The notes: a model not told the origin generated them from the letters alone. A stretch of DNA of 40,337 nt from Candidatus Martarchaeota archaeon (GCA_023380795.1 JAMCSF010000022.1:1-40337); one strand, 5' to 3'; numbered from the stretch's first letter, positions 31,601 to 37,528 are shown. Program-made: numbers and translations.

Positions 31601-31863
31601 GCAATTCAACCGCATACATATACGCATATGGCAGCAAATGGGTGTCGCAGTCCAACTACTTCGGCCCTACGAATACTACTTATGCCAACCTTACAGGAGT
31701 TCCTTGGGCTCTCGCAGGTAAAATATTTGACATACAGAGGAACTGGATAGTGAGCATAGCCCCGGGATCAGCAGCAACCGTGTACATAGGCGCAGACATA
31801 CCGAATGCCACCTATGAGGGCAACTACTCCCAGAGCATATACTTCGTGAGCGACTGCGCCTGA
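16639..31863 (+). CDS. Giant (about 5,074 aa) surface protein: class III (type IV pilin-like) signal, Ser/Thr linker, 7 DUF2341-type modules, Ig-like repeat arrays
   Basis: Continuous ORF; ATG 16639 lies 13 nt after the MinD stop codon. N-terminus KMQLRQQSAMEFILTYGWAILLIAIVLGAMYAVGLF (QSAxEF plus hydrophobic helix). Seven copies of YVPIxIxNNQSxxTPAPFQQ followed by TGEAPQLSxTYAxYDDGA; many LLINGTxVAxGTGxxxYxxxxLxxGTYNITAxD repeats. Confidence 0.92.
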   Translation: MRDKTANASTTSAKMQLRQQSAMEFILTYGWAILLIAIVLGAMYAVGLFRPSIPTTCLPDSGYLCESPIMNTSGYVAVKFGTVNQQNIIITGLGCSNGDVVPSNISLTNTPVSSGQVKALVFKCPVHSHSINSHFTGTLWLQYTADGIPGQLGEIGTLSASESTPDIVATAFVSSNSTSTSTSTTSTSTSTTTTSTSTTSTSTTSTSTTTSTSTIPYVPIILKNSQSSNTPAPFQQMVVVNSTKYSSYIYPGWSNVEFTTGPAATGNTISAWIESNATNSSKSTVVWLKLPSGISANSPSLLYMDFMPANVLSSNGPTGEAPQLSPTYAEYDDGANVFNSYWNFAGTSLPSGWTSGGSVTVDNGISVAYSGYAQTAADFGLNTSQIFDAYGDLSAATSGNNAGVGYAASNSFPIASGNGGIIWNLNNNAESTSNAWLITWTGSAWAGETSLTATGYNVWSIYWASPSSASGYVDYSSSYTSTTDIPSVNLPIGFFNLQGSQSTIGPFYWARMRAYPPNGIMPSVTFWNQDGAPSLKIEKNTTVYASSNDIINATALFSNASIELLRNGSVIASGTGSVSYTINSNSSSIWAAGKYKITAYEPNALVANNTENLTVTKASPAINISTSNAKFSMGAISNYSITYSVNSINNQLKAYLSVNGANVSSTNSVATYTMNISNTTTFYAFTNGNANYTSLAINKTSVYVVRYPYYVPITIYNNQSSNTPAPFQQLININVSKYADYVNANMSNIFFFYGNKTIVPSWRESGATGATFNGNPAYLTQEKGYTWMNNAAQHFTMSIWVNPSSPNGVILDELNQSASWHDAWLDLVNGNVYMKIWNLACVNLGAIPDNQWSNIVMEYNGSTYSGYINGNFAGSSTGTRSVLGGSYAFSYALGKNDTTNCGSGSAFDGSMLNYQIYNTTLQPSGIASIYSSGRYGIPPFNASEGLSGWWQLKFNSTAGESNDNLTYSNVNFTSMHSSYWLKINGGIPATSSITLYMGFANKSDSLLNKLTTGEAPQLSSTYAQYDDGADVFNNYWNFAGTSLPSGWTYVSQGGSSYSVNNGITFNTVNNNPSGGIYSSVSISSPIVIDALQNIGTTAAEQTIGPELNNYAIAFGNEGGSGPERGIGTVSSSTPGLITGWLVQTTTNPPTANTNYINTLYYVSGSLNYSVNYKSVLTATSTISGSEPLAIWTYAPATGTVFTQWLRTRAYPPNGVMPSYNIGSVYAPGAPELTINKSTIPYGQSDEITASSQISGDQVELSINGNVVSGPTSNTINYEFPVTIPGIYAVNAININNSKFTSAQIQVIKAVPELYAPKSGFYSNPLNFTYSISTVDNQLTGKLYLNGTEISSTDSSNSIVLSGVGSTYSLLFNTSGDGNYTNASTGTIEVRLEKASSPYRIPAGIYHYSPIYVYNNQSVPTIPHPQEYIQINASAFSSYLTYNYSSANLEFFTSNGTIIPAWIASNSSGRITIWLKLPESIPPKSNMTLYMGFANNTANLLSNSGTSGIGEAPQLSPTYAEYDDGAGVFQAYFNADTPLSDFIIQGGYGVTKVSTYCTTAANCRSKTVYYLEVTGSGTRSFDMAYNTAFPDNATLALGSNIGTNLTNEGFVGLGAASVSSTPGVENAAGNGNSIGITWLQNGNFGYSPSASSNLPPNYAYYEMSYVPGAPNVVASIYEQNASVSETNYIPSGYGPGLYIGVGSATENIQELAYTSWQAAAQSTSTGIFPTAIVMQNPKPSGSAALFINGKSQNTTLNYSVINITASLQSSAYSNDTVNLLLDGNTLCTGTFSCTYEGYIAASATAYNVTAENVQTSSRQTLSLKVEKKVPDITETVPYYGVNNGTAYYSVNTVNSQVKAYLYANGVEVSNTISESSYTVNSIGNYSFYAYTPGDENYTNFTTATKTLHIIRSPKFYIPLLITNNQTSNTPAPFQQELTFNSLAYRYAEAGDLDNIMFFYANGTAIPSWLEAGNTNTSASTIYWLNISHGIPAKSSIKIYMGIFAQNMSLFNNLSTGEAPQLSTPFGKYNDIAYVMNKGLLYQIWGWGGSGIQPQYELYQSNMTPGSSFTFGSTAATASSTLYNTNFTGITEDVDGSQEPYVVINYQNGYSGGVPPPDPPVSNDNFWLLKAIGFVNYTSGVSLYGIADDAIGLGYSQSTTGSIGSWIGGTNNPNNTISAWKGEGATVYSGTISSSGDYPIELDFENQNGPGYVGMWSNSPLEYYSAAYPPNGIMPSSNVEAINGPPALNITANTIAYSNTTDYIYATARPSNNTVEILINGNVVDTGTGTLNYTLPVLPAGIYSIEAYDVNKSLSTNGTVTIVKAVPKITQTSGGTYSNNYTIGFASNTVKDQLTLNLYVDNAIVASTNSVSDYPINNVGNYTFFAGTAGNANYTARNLTLQQLHVIPKQVPSVVPNDIAYYVPIVIANNQPVATPAPFQEMLTVDSALYSQYENGSLENVKFFYSNGTTVPSWLYSGNSNRSTSSVYWVKLSNGIAADSYQTIFMGFSTMEAVIMNNRTTGEAPQLSKVYGQYDDIAGVMNPGLLYEVYYNGAITGCVPNDTYAYAAGVYSGYSINGSCSPIASSTLPSLTPLTGTSQAVDGSGENNVLINVEGGYTSGAPFPNPPVSDYSQIIVTKSIGFVDSRHPINFYVLIDDAGQLGYSNYTLNGSEENWLGSYSNSYNIINEWRAEGATQYEGIVTGTGAYRIQYDYANQGGPGYWSLWSNSSVSYYSPSAQPNGVMPAYTTGQLGYGMNRLIIANDPAQYHVKSGVIAVGLNLTNSLDIYVNGSLVKSGTGIVNYTEDNLPLGNFSVKSVNLATSNTITANLRIIPNDPFLIIQFPQSLYGDQDNITGISNVTGDRIELRLEDGVILAAASNTVVYGGNTLKPGKYNITAIDLNQPAYSQTKSLIILPPNVTLSIQHQTALYNTNDIINATTSQTLDHVTIAINGTVVANSTAKASYTENSLPLGVYPVQACDADSLTCTNIENLTIAPNDPHISIQNRLAEFGENDTITATSNVTGDNVSIIINGNVVASGKGTAQFNTASLVPGTYNATAEDTVQPAYSQPLQFEVTGQVVSPAGILSYVPILITNNQSTATKAPFQQMIEVNAQSYASYESGGMQNVEFSYANGTIIPSWFEGSLANESKTTSLNESASDVYWLKIANGIPAKSSITVYMDFAEVGKNLLNLNSTGEAPQLSSTYAEYDDGANIFNSYWNFNGTSMPSGFTEYSNGGSTSVDNGINIDLASSGDYLSFVYDTAINSNDTIVETYDSGTRGNGPTDLGIYQSNSDSVGGYAGVADTWGWGYGTISSGYGNIGRPFDISDGNGVASIYWIGSGNEGVGWNYDFVSSTNTNEAFQNSAYMAIGIGYAAPGSDINYYWLRTRYYPPDGVMPSVDFGAERSTTGAYLNIQHNPSLYRTNDTLTAIASNATYIIEILKDGTLISRGTGSTSYTENDFSIGTYNITADNLNTGNTTTLKLSVIPNPPRLSISKAKLLFGQEDTISAYSNVTGDKIAIEISNSIVSEGVNNATYAETNLSIGNHTVVAEDLNSSNLAQSAPQLITVLKNPPKLEIEFANSPYGKDDNITAISNVTGNRVQILVNNAIVANATGIATYNANALTVGTYNITARDISPNDTSQVSNALTITPPNIELYFTSNPGFYGNRDEIAAEASISIDNVTLSINGNVVASGVGKANLTESNFSLGNYTVQGCDTTAKFCTANTILEVEPNPPLLTIQHNPMLYDVDNNITAKANNTGSAIKLLINGTVVENGTNEVFYNAKSLALGTYNITAESQSDNALAVTTERLAVNKNLPILSIQNRTPPYGNTNLISVLANVTGYPVELLINGTEVAQGIGNITYDADALKPGNYTVIAADTNSSNPSTVNSTIKVLAPKVSITPVKGSPEYGINFTLEANTTQKLDTVNMSISNTLIGSSVSHFYYTEDNLSIGSYNVTACDVNAGVCAKYLLTISKNYPSLKLTQNPSPYGTPNYATVNTSLLGKEVTLSINGNVVAHSLNGLSYNLTNLTTGTYGLVAKVNDSSDDNATTSVSLSVTTPQAYIKISNDPELYNQSGYINASASLKTAPVALYINGTEVANSTGSVSYSEARLKIGSYSIKACDTYSGACSYSSLVVVPNPPGLSAQYYKPLYNQNDTVAAATNISSYGIQVKLNGNVIANDTKFYSFNTKGFAPGLYNVTATELDANDSYAESTVLITVEKPAISLSLTSNTPYYSATDAINATTSQPSDYIDLYINGNVVSKSKASVSYAENSLAIGRYNVTACDVNASSCASANLSVVPNPPILAIRKSPELYSANDTITATANVTGNRVQILVNNAIVANATGIATYNANVLSTGTYNITARDISPNDTSQVSRQLDVIPNPPLLTIQHNPDVYSRNDTISARSNLSLNRVSLFINGKAVVSDAINATYDANTLAVGTYNITAEDVNASNIAYSTEYLSIVPNPPLLTIQHNPALYGVNDSIRLESNITGNPVALYINGTEVANAIDNLTYMEDALAIGNYIITVKDMSPNNTASFNTTLHILPNKPLLKVQGNPAMPGQNDTISAIANRSGDSVELLINGTEVASGTGTVNYDTNRLAVGYYSIVAVDTVQPAYSKKLVFAVANAPIAPTNITSLIPILITNNQSVPTLPQFQQLLHINSSAYSTAEKANLSNVEFFYANGTVIPAWIEQNATSSSKQTAYWIKLLSSIPAKGRQIVYMGFSNLNIFSQHITGEAPQLSSTYARYDNGQNVFNYYTDFAGTSANTSQYTINGIAAIDNGLVLPPSNKTSYVSSVKEYDAATNESDIYWDATTPLKNAITLGYNASHAVTVVNALFWAINKDNDRLFTAKSIFNNFENGLNLSGNYVFSNYNVGNRSYGSYSSLAQEQNYTSYNTSTYSFNGKAFLQVENNPNNRSTGVSADVYWMRTRSTPPNGVMPFASYGLLHAHSIGSCNITASTSTISLGTLFANTSEATKEPITITNHGNSTAYIYAYGSKWVSQSNYFGPTNTTYANLTGVPWALAGKIFDIQRNWIVSIAPGSAATVYIGADIPNATYEGNYSQSIYFVSDCA
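17160..17282 (+). repeat. Low-complexity Ser/Thr-coding tract in the giant gene
   Basis: Encodes SNSTSTSTSTTSTSTSTTTTSTSTTSTSTTSTSTTTSTST between the N-terminal helix domain and the first DUF2341 module; TCAACT/TCTACT-like microrepeats. Confidence 0.9.
18940..19545 (+). other. LamG/concanavalin-like domain inserted within the second DUF2341 module
   Basis: GYTWMNNAAQHFTMSIWVNPSSPNGVILDELNQ...AWLDLVNGNVYMKIW...NQWSNIVMEYNGSTYSGYINGNFAGSSTGTRS...FDGSMLNYQIYNTTLQPSGIASIYSSGRYG, between FFYGNKTIVPSW and YWLKINGGIPATSSITLYMGFANK. Confidence 0.75.
27414..27568 (+). repeat. Near-identical intragenic repeat, copy A (partner 29613..29767)
   Basis: Same 155-nt length; long identical blocks aaacgtcacgggcaacagggtgcagatacttgtcaacaacgccatagttgccaacgcaaccggcatagccacttacaacgc and acatacaacataaccgcaagggacataagccccaacgacacctcccaggtgtcga. 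Confidence 0.9.
29613..29767 (+). repeat. Near-identical intragenic repeat, copy B (partner 27414..27568)
   Basis: See copy A; differences sit mainly in a short central stretch (AATGTACTATCCACTGGT versus AATGCCCTTACTGTCGGC). Confidence 0.9.
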
Positions 31864-32167
31864 TGCTTGAATGCTTACCTATTCCCATTCTCTGCGAGAG
31901 GTGTGACGCAAGCCGCAATATAATATACTATTAATATAATTGCCTTTCAATGCAGAAAAGTGCCTAAGTTATACTGCTGCAGTGCATAAGTAAACTTTAC
32001 AGCATTTTCGCACGATTAACTGCGTCAGAGAACGGCTCCTGCTACGCCGCCAATGCCCTCAAATGCACAAATGTTGAAAAATGCCATAAAAACGGAAAAT
32101 CTGTGTTTCGAGGCACAAATCCGTTGATAAAAGAAACCAACCCTGACAATCAACGTAGTTCGGTATT

Positions 32168-32250
32168 AAACGTATAAAACGAATTTTAAATAAGTCCAAA
32201 GCTTTAAATACTTTTCATAAAATGGTATTCACAAACAAACGTGTAAAACG
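32168..32250 (+). promoter_or_regulatory. S-layer gene promoter region with two box-A-like elements flanked by a 14-bp direct repeat
   Basis: TTTTAAATA at 32184-32192 and TTTAAATA at 32203-32210; AAACGTATAAAACG (32168-32181) and AAACGTGTAAAACG (32237-32250) differ at one base. Confidence 0.55.
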
Positions 32251-35197
32251 TTTAAGTGATAGAATGAAAAGTCTAAACCCAAAGAGGATAGCAGCTGTCG
32301 TAGGAGGCGCAGCTTTGTTAGCGACAGGCCTTGCGTTCGCAGGACCGATCTCCTTCCAGAACGTACCTATAATAAGCAATAGCGGGCAACCACTAGTGCA
32401 GATAGTCGTAGGAACATTGGCAAAACCATCGGACGGAGTAGCAGCGGCAAACATTGCAGCAGCGATAGGAAACCTTGCATACACGAGCGTACCGGTAACC
32501 GCAAGCGTCAACACGACGCAGGCAGCGAAGGGACGCTCTGGTTGTTGGTTATCAAGCGCAAAGTACTCGCTCACGAACCAGCAGGTCTACTTCAACGAGA
32601 GCACAACTGCCTACATAAGCGGAACCTATTCGTTCAGCGCATTGATTGGCTCAGTGTTCAACAGGGGAGTAAAGACTAACCAGTACGGAGCAACTAAGAC
32701 GCTTCAGAGCTCATCGCAGTACACATACCCAGAAGAAGATGTGATATCTCCAAGTGGGGTATCAATGCCAAGCCCATTCACTACATATGGCAGCGTACCA
32801 TTTGAGTACTCTGTGACTGCAAGCACAAGCGGCGGTGGAGTTTCATTCTCATCATTTTCAGTGGGGACGAACGACAACATACTTAGGGTAACATCATCCC
32901 AGCTTCCAGCATTGGCAAGCAACATGGGCGCTAACCTAGAAAGCGAGTACCTGTGGCTTACAGGCATGCCAGTATTTGACCAGGGAAGCAACAACAACAT
33001 AAATCAGTTCAACCTGACAAACGTTGGCGGTGCATACCAGGCAGTATTCGGCAACCCGATAGAATTCAGGAGCTCATCCAATGGTGTAAATAACGCACAG
33101 CTACAGCTATTCGGCCAGAACTGGACTATAATAAACTACATGCTTCCGGGCACCAGTGCGTACAACAGCACAAGCGGCGTAAAAACAACAACGTCATTGG
33201 ATACAGTGTCAGGAGGAGGCCTAAGCCTTGCTTCATCGCTTGAGCCAGAAAAGACTGTTTACGTAGGCCAGAACTACTCAACAGGTGGAGCTGAAAACTT
33301 CACAGTACAAGTGGCAGACATTGGACAGCCTAACAGCAACGGCATAAGCCCTGCTGCATTGAAAGTATACCTGAACGGCGCACTCTACAACGTTTCAGCA
33401 GTAAATCCAGGCACAACTGCAAAGTTCAACGACTCTGGGCACAACCTTTACGTAAAGGTATACCAGACATTTGCAGGACTGTACGCATATGAAAAGTATG
33501 CAAAGATACAGCTGTACTCCAACGTTGTAAACGTAACGAGCGGAAACGAGTTCAACAGCACATATGACAAGGGCTGGAACATCGATCTGCTTTGGACAAA
33601 CACATCAAGCACAACTTCAGCAGGCAACGCAATAGCACTGCAGAGCATAGTAGTGTTCAACACAACCCCAACATACCTGACACCAGGACAGAGCTTTGGC
33701 TTCATAGGAAATCCAAAAGCATACAAACTAACATTCGAGCAGCCAAGCTTTGGAAGCGGAACATACACACCAGTAACACTATCAACGAGCGAGTCCAACG
33801 TCAAGTACATAAACCCAGGGAGCTTTGGTGAGAACATAACAGAGCCAGTGCAGATGCTCACAGTATCGGCACCATCCTCATTGAGCAACGCTTTCACAGT
33901 TGGCGGAGTTCCATCGAGCAGCGTAACATACGACTTGATACCTCTGTCATTCAGTAGCACCGCTTCGACATCAAACGCACTGACAGTAACTGGCGCGCTA
34001 TCTGCAGCTACAGATTTCGAAAACCAGATAAGCTCAACGCATCCGCTGACTATTAAGTTCCAGGGACTTACAACCTCAAACACACTGGTTACAGCTACGA
34101 ACACACTGACGAGCTATTCCGAACCGTTTACCCCAACATTCCCGCAGTCCATAACAGAAATAACAAACATAACGGTAAGCTACGTACTTCCGGAGATGAC
34201 GGTATCAGGCACGTTCGGCACAGGAGGCAGTGCAGCGCTGTCATATTCGGCAACCCCTGACGAGATGTACTTAAGGTCTGGACAGTCCAACTACAACCTA
34301 ATAACCATATCAGGCAACCAGGTTCAGTTCAACCAGAACAACGGGCAGAGGCCGAACTTCGACATGAACGCAGAGGCAAATTTCAATCCGGTTGGCCACT
34401 CCTACGAGCTGTTCAACTACTCCATGTCGGAATACCCAGTACCTGCAAATCAGACATCGACAGACAGCTTCACAGTGGGACTAGTAAACTCAAGCAGCGC
34501 AAACCCAACAAGCCCGTTCATCCTGAACTACTCTGCACCGATATCCGGTTCGATAGCACATGACAATGTTACATACACTACAAACACGCAGGGTTCAACT
34601 GTAAGTCTGAACGCCGCACAGGGCTTCTATTCCGAGAAGGGAAGCGAAGTGGCTTCGATATCGCCAGGCTCAGTGACAATCAACTTCGCAAGGGGAGTTG
34701 ACATGCTGAACTTCGTGGTAAGCCCGTACAACATAACTGCAGTGTCGAAAAACTACAAGACAGTTGGCCCAGTAGGCATAGGACAGCCAGTGCCGAACGT
34801 CCCGAACGTGACTGTAGAAAGCGTAACAGCTAACATATCGGTCAGCAACGCAAGTGGTGCAACAGTGACTGGAATAAGCAACCTGACGGCCATACCATCA
34901 GTATCGAGCGCAACGACTCCGGTCTTGCTGAAGAACCTGACAACATCGCCTTTGGCAGTGTTGAACAGCACAGCAAACCCGAGCAGCAACCTGATATTGA
35001 TAGGAAGCGGATTCGTCAACGGACTGAGCGCACAGTTGCAGGCATCGAACAACATAACGTTCACGCCAACAAGCGCACCTGTATTGCAGGCGTTCGGATC
35101 AAACAGGATCCTGATAGCCGGATACTCAGCCAACCAGACAACTGCGGAAGCAAACAAGTTCATACAGGACCTGTACGCATCGGCGAGCACGAGCTAA
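32222..35197 (+). CDS. S-layer protein
   Basis: 991 aa. Signal peptide region MKSLNPKRIAAVVGGAALLATGLAFAG; N-terminal VQIVVGTLAKPSDGVAAANIAAAIGNLAY and C-terminal SNRILIAGYSANQTTAEANKFIQDL resemble methanococcal S-layer N and C domains. Alternative ATG at 32264 preceded by GTGAT. Confidence 0.86.
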   Translation: MVFTNKRVKRLSDRMKSLNPKRIAAVVGGAALLATGLAFAGPISFQNVPIISNSGQPLVQIVVGTLAKPSDGVAAANIAAAIGNLAYTSVPVTASVNTTQAAKGRSGCWLSSAKYSLTNQQVYFNESTTAYISGTYSFSALIGSVFNRGVKTNQYGATKTLQSSSQYTYPEEDVISPSGVSMPSPFTTYGSVPFEYSVTASTSGGGVSFSSFSVGTNDNILRVTSSQLPALASNMGANLESEYLWLTGMPVFDQGSNNNINQFNLTNVGGAYQAVFGNPIEFRSSSNGVNNAQLQLFGQNWTIINYMLPGTSAYNSTSGVKTTTSLDTVSGGGLSLASSLEPEKTVYVGQNYSTGGAENFTVQVADIGQPNSNGISPAALKVYLNGALYNVSAVNPGTTAKFNDSGHNLYVKVYQTFAGLYAYEKYAKIQLYSNVVNVTSGNEFNSTYDKGWNIDLLWTNTSSTTSAGNAIALQSIVVFNTTPTYLTPGQSFGFIGNPKAYKLTFEQPSFGSGTYTPVTLSTSESNVKYINPGSFGENITEPVQMLTVSAPSSLSNAFTVGGVPSSSVTYDLIPLSFSSTASTSNALTVTGALSAATDFENQISSTHPLTIKFQGLTTSNTLVTATNTLTSYSEPFTPTFPQSITEITNITVSYVLPEMTVSGTFGTGGSAALSYSATPDEMYLRSGQSNYNLITISGNQVQFNQNNGQRPNFDMNAEANFNPVGHSYELFNYSMSEYPVPANQTSTDSFTVGLVNSSSANPTSPFILNYSAPISGSIAHDNVTYTTNTQGSTVSLNAAQGFYSEKGSEVASISPGSVTINFARGVDMLNFVVSPYNITAVSKNYKTVGPVGIGQPVPNVPNVTVESVTANISVSNASGATVTGISNLTAIPSVSSATTPVLLKNLTTSPLAVLNSTANPSSNLILIGSGFVNGLSAQLQASNNITFTPTSAPVLQAFGSNRILIAGYSANQTTAEANKFIQDLYASASTS

Positions 35198-35227
35198 TCG
35201 CATTAGCTTGACACAACAAGTGGTTTA

Positions 35228-35270
35228 GAAAGGCGTTTTGCCTTTCCCATTTTCTTATTCTTTTTATTTC
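35228..35270 (+). terminator. Hairpin plus T-rich tract downstream of the S-layer gene
   Basis: GAAAGGC-GTTTT-GCCTTTC (35228-35246), perfect 7-bp stem, then cccattttcttattctttttatttc. Confidence 0.6.
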
Positions 35271-35392
35271 CCTGCATTCAAGCGTGAGCTCTCTTTGTTT
35301 CTTGTTATACTTTCTTTTTCCATGGAAGATTTTTCCTGGCATTGCGTGATATCTTTATAAATATTGCTTCGGAATAATTACATGGTGCGACC

Positions 35393-37519
35393 ATGCGTAA
35401 TTACGTTTACGTTCCTCTGTTACTGATGCTGCTCGTCGGAGTTTCAGCTGCTGGCACAACGCCGCAGCTTTCCTCATATCTGTCCTCGTATGTTCCAAAT
35501 TCAGTCATAGCGAATTCCACGTTCACAAACATGAGCTACGGAACTGGAACTTACGCGCTGATGCACATAAGCGTCTCCCAGAACATACTGATAAACACTA
35601 CAAACGGGCATTATTCGATAGTGACAAACAACGCTACGGCGTATTCGATACTAGCTCCGTATCTGAAAAAGGAATATTCGCCCACCGCATCGCTAATAAG
35701 CAGGGTTAATTCCACAATTGCGCTTTACCAGAAGCAGGCGAATCCGCCACTTGCAGACTGCTTAATAGAGACAGGTGTCGGGAGGCTAAATCTTCTCAAT
35801 ACTACAAGCCTCAATAACAATACAGCAACTCAGGCCTGCTTTTACGTGCCCGAGTGCAGGAAGAGCTTCTACAATTACAGCGGAGAGACCGGCCCCCTGA
35901 TTGCGGGCATACGCGACTTCGGCACTCAGTACATAAACATGAACAACAGCTACCGCAGCTTCTATGAGCTTGCATCTACGCTTAACGTCAGCGATTTCTA
36001 TTCCAACGTCGAAGGAATGCTGAAAGACATAGGAAATCTTACCACAATACAGAAGACAATGCCCACAAATCCAATATTCCCTCTGCCTTCGAATTTCAAC
36101 CCATCTCTCTTGGCAAACTGCCAGAACTACGACGAGAACAGCCCCAACATGCCTTATTACTGCCAGGACATAGGAGACTGCGAATACACTACATTCAACG
36201 CGACGACGCTCAACGACGCGTATGCGCAGGTTTCGGGGCTTCTTTCACTGCCCGTATACAACAAGACCATACAGACATATGCTGACAACGCGACCGCTAC
36301 CGCGACAAGCTACATAGAGCCCGTTATAATAAAGCAGAATACAACTGAGCTTGATGCCTTCCTTAACGCAACGCTCCCGAAGTACAACTCTACGGTATCG
36401 AATGCAACCTTCGCCCTTTCGAAGATATCAAATTCATCGCTGCCGCTCATGCTTTCCTCGTTAAAGTCCGAGATGTCGAGCATACTAAGCGCAGGCATAT
36501 ACCAGAACATAAGCGAGGCCAATGCAGTGATAAGCTCAGATATTGGCAACGTGTCAAAGCTCACATCTGCGCTGATGCTGCCCTATAATGAGCTCATAGC
36601 AAGCTCGCAGAACGCAACCGCAACCATAACGCTCAAGCAGCTCGACTACAAAGTGCCTCCGGAAGAGGCATCATTCCTGGCAATACAGCAGCAGAAGCTC
36701 GGCTCCGAGATAAACTCTGGGCAGATGAACAAGAGCGAAATATTGTCGCTGATGGCAAAGAGCTCATCGCTGTCAAGCAAGGCATCTTCTATCCCGGAGC
36801 CTTTCAGCCTCGCGGCTTTCGTAAAGGGCGTCGACGGGGGCTTGGTGTCTGCGATGCTGTACGGCAGCTCGGCAAGCGTCGCGTCCAAGGAGGGCAGCGC
36901 TCCGCTATACGCTGCGCTGTTATCTTTCATAATAGCCCTTGTGCTCATACTTGTGTTTTACGGCCTGACGTACGCAAGGCTTTCGCACAAGCACAAGCTC
37001 AAGAACAGCAAAAGGGTAAAGAGGGCATGGCTCTTCCTGTTCATCGGGCTTCTTGTGATAGGGCTAATATACGCCGCAATAACCTACAGCATAGCCAGCT
37101 CTGCGTCTTCGTTCCTGCCAGTAAGCTCGTTCATGGCAAGCGCGGCATCAAGCAACACTGTGCTTATAGCCATAAACGGCACGAACACGCTTAGCCTGAG
37201 CGGCATAAGCACTGGCTCGCTAGGGTGCGCAGGATCGCTGGAGCAGACGCTTAAGAACGCAGGCAAGCGCACAGGCATCATAGCAGTGCAGAACTATACC
37301 TGCACTGTAAGCAACGTGACGAGCTCAAGCGACGGCGCCTCGTGCTATAACAACATACTAGGATCAGGAACCCCGCTCATACAGATAGACCAGGCAAACT
37401 CAAGCTACGTGAGCTACAAGGGCATGTACGGAACCGTGCTGTATGCCTCTGGCCCCGCAGCAACAGGGACGGACTGCTACCTCAACACTATGCTCGAGCA
37501 GGCAATATCCAAGCAATAA
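35393..37519 (+). CDS. Membrane-anchored surface protein, unknown function
   Basis: 708 aa; signal peptide (MRNYVYVPLLLMLLVGVSAAG), N-glycosylation sequons, two hydrophobic segments near aa 505-570 (LYAALLSFIIALVLILVFYGL; AWLFLFIGLLVIGLIYAAITYSIA) and a Cys-containing C-terminal domain. Box A tttataaata at 35354-35363. Confidence 0.78.
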   Translation: MRNYVYVPLLLMLLVGVSAAGTTPQLSSYLSSYVPNSVIANSTFTNMSYGTGTYALMHISVSQNILINTTNGHYSIVTNNATAYSILAPYLKKEYSPTASLISRVNSTIALYQKQANPPLADCLIETGVGRLNLLNTTSLNNNTATQACFYVPECRKSFYNYSGETGPLIAGIRDFGTQYINMNNSYRSFYELASTLNVSDFYSNVEGMLKDIGNLTTIQKTMPTNPIFPLPSNFNPSLLANCQNYDENSPNMPYYCQDIGDCEYTTFNATTLNDAYAQVSGLLSLPVYNKTIQTYADNATATATSYIEPVIIKQNTTELDAFLNATLPKYNSTVSNATFALSKISNSSLPLMLSSLKSEMSSILSAGIYQNISEANAVISSDIGNVSKLTSALMLPYNELIASSQNATATITLKQLDYKVPPEEASFLAIQQQKLGSEINSGQMNKSEILSLMAKSSSLSSKASSIPEPFSLAAFVKGVDGGLVSAMLYGSSASVASKEGSAPLYAALLSFIIALVLILVFYGLTYARLSHKHKLKNSKRVKRAWLFLFIGLLVIGLIYAAITYSIASSASSFLPVSSFMASAASSNTVLIAINGTNTLSLSGISTGSLGCAGSLEQTLKNAGKRTGIIAVQNYTCTVSNVTSSSDGASCYNNILGSGTPLIQIDQANSSYVSYKGMYGTVLYASGPAATGTDCYLNTMLEQAISKQ

Positions 37520-37528
37520 GGTGTTTTT

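Noticed and set aside
31950-32180. Open frame reading ...CISKLYSIFARLTASENGSCYAANALKCTNVEKCHKNGKSVFRGTNPLIKETNPDNQRSSVLNV in the gap before the S-layer gene
   Set aside because: No ATG/GTG/TTG start in frame, no RBS and no recognisable family; most likely chance or decayed sequence.
33448-34104. 218-aa minus-strand ORF antisense to the S-layer gene
   Set aside because: Shadow ORF of a confidently coding region.
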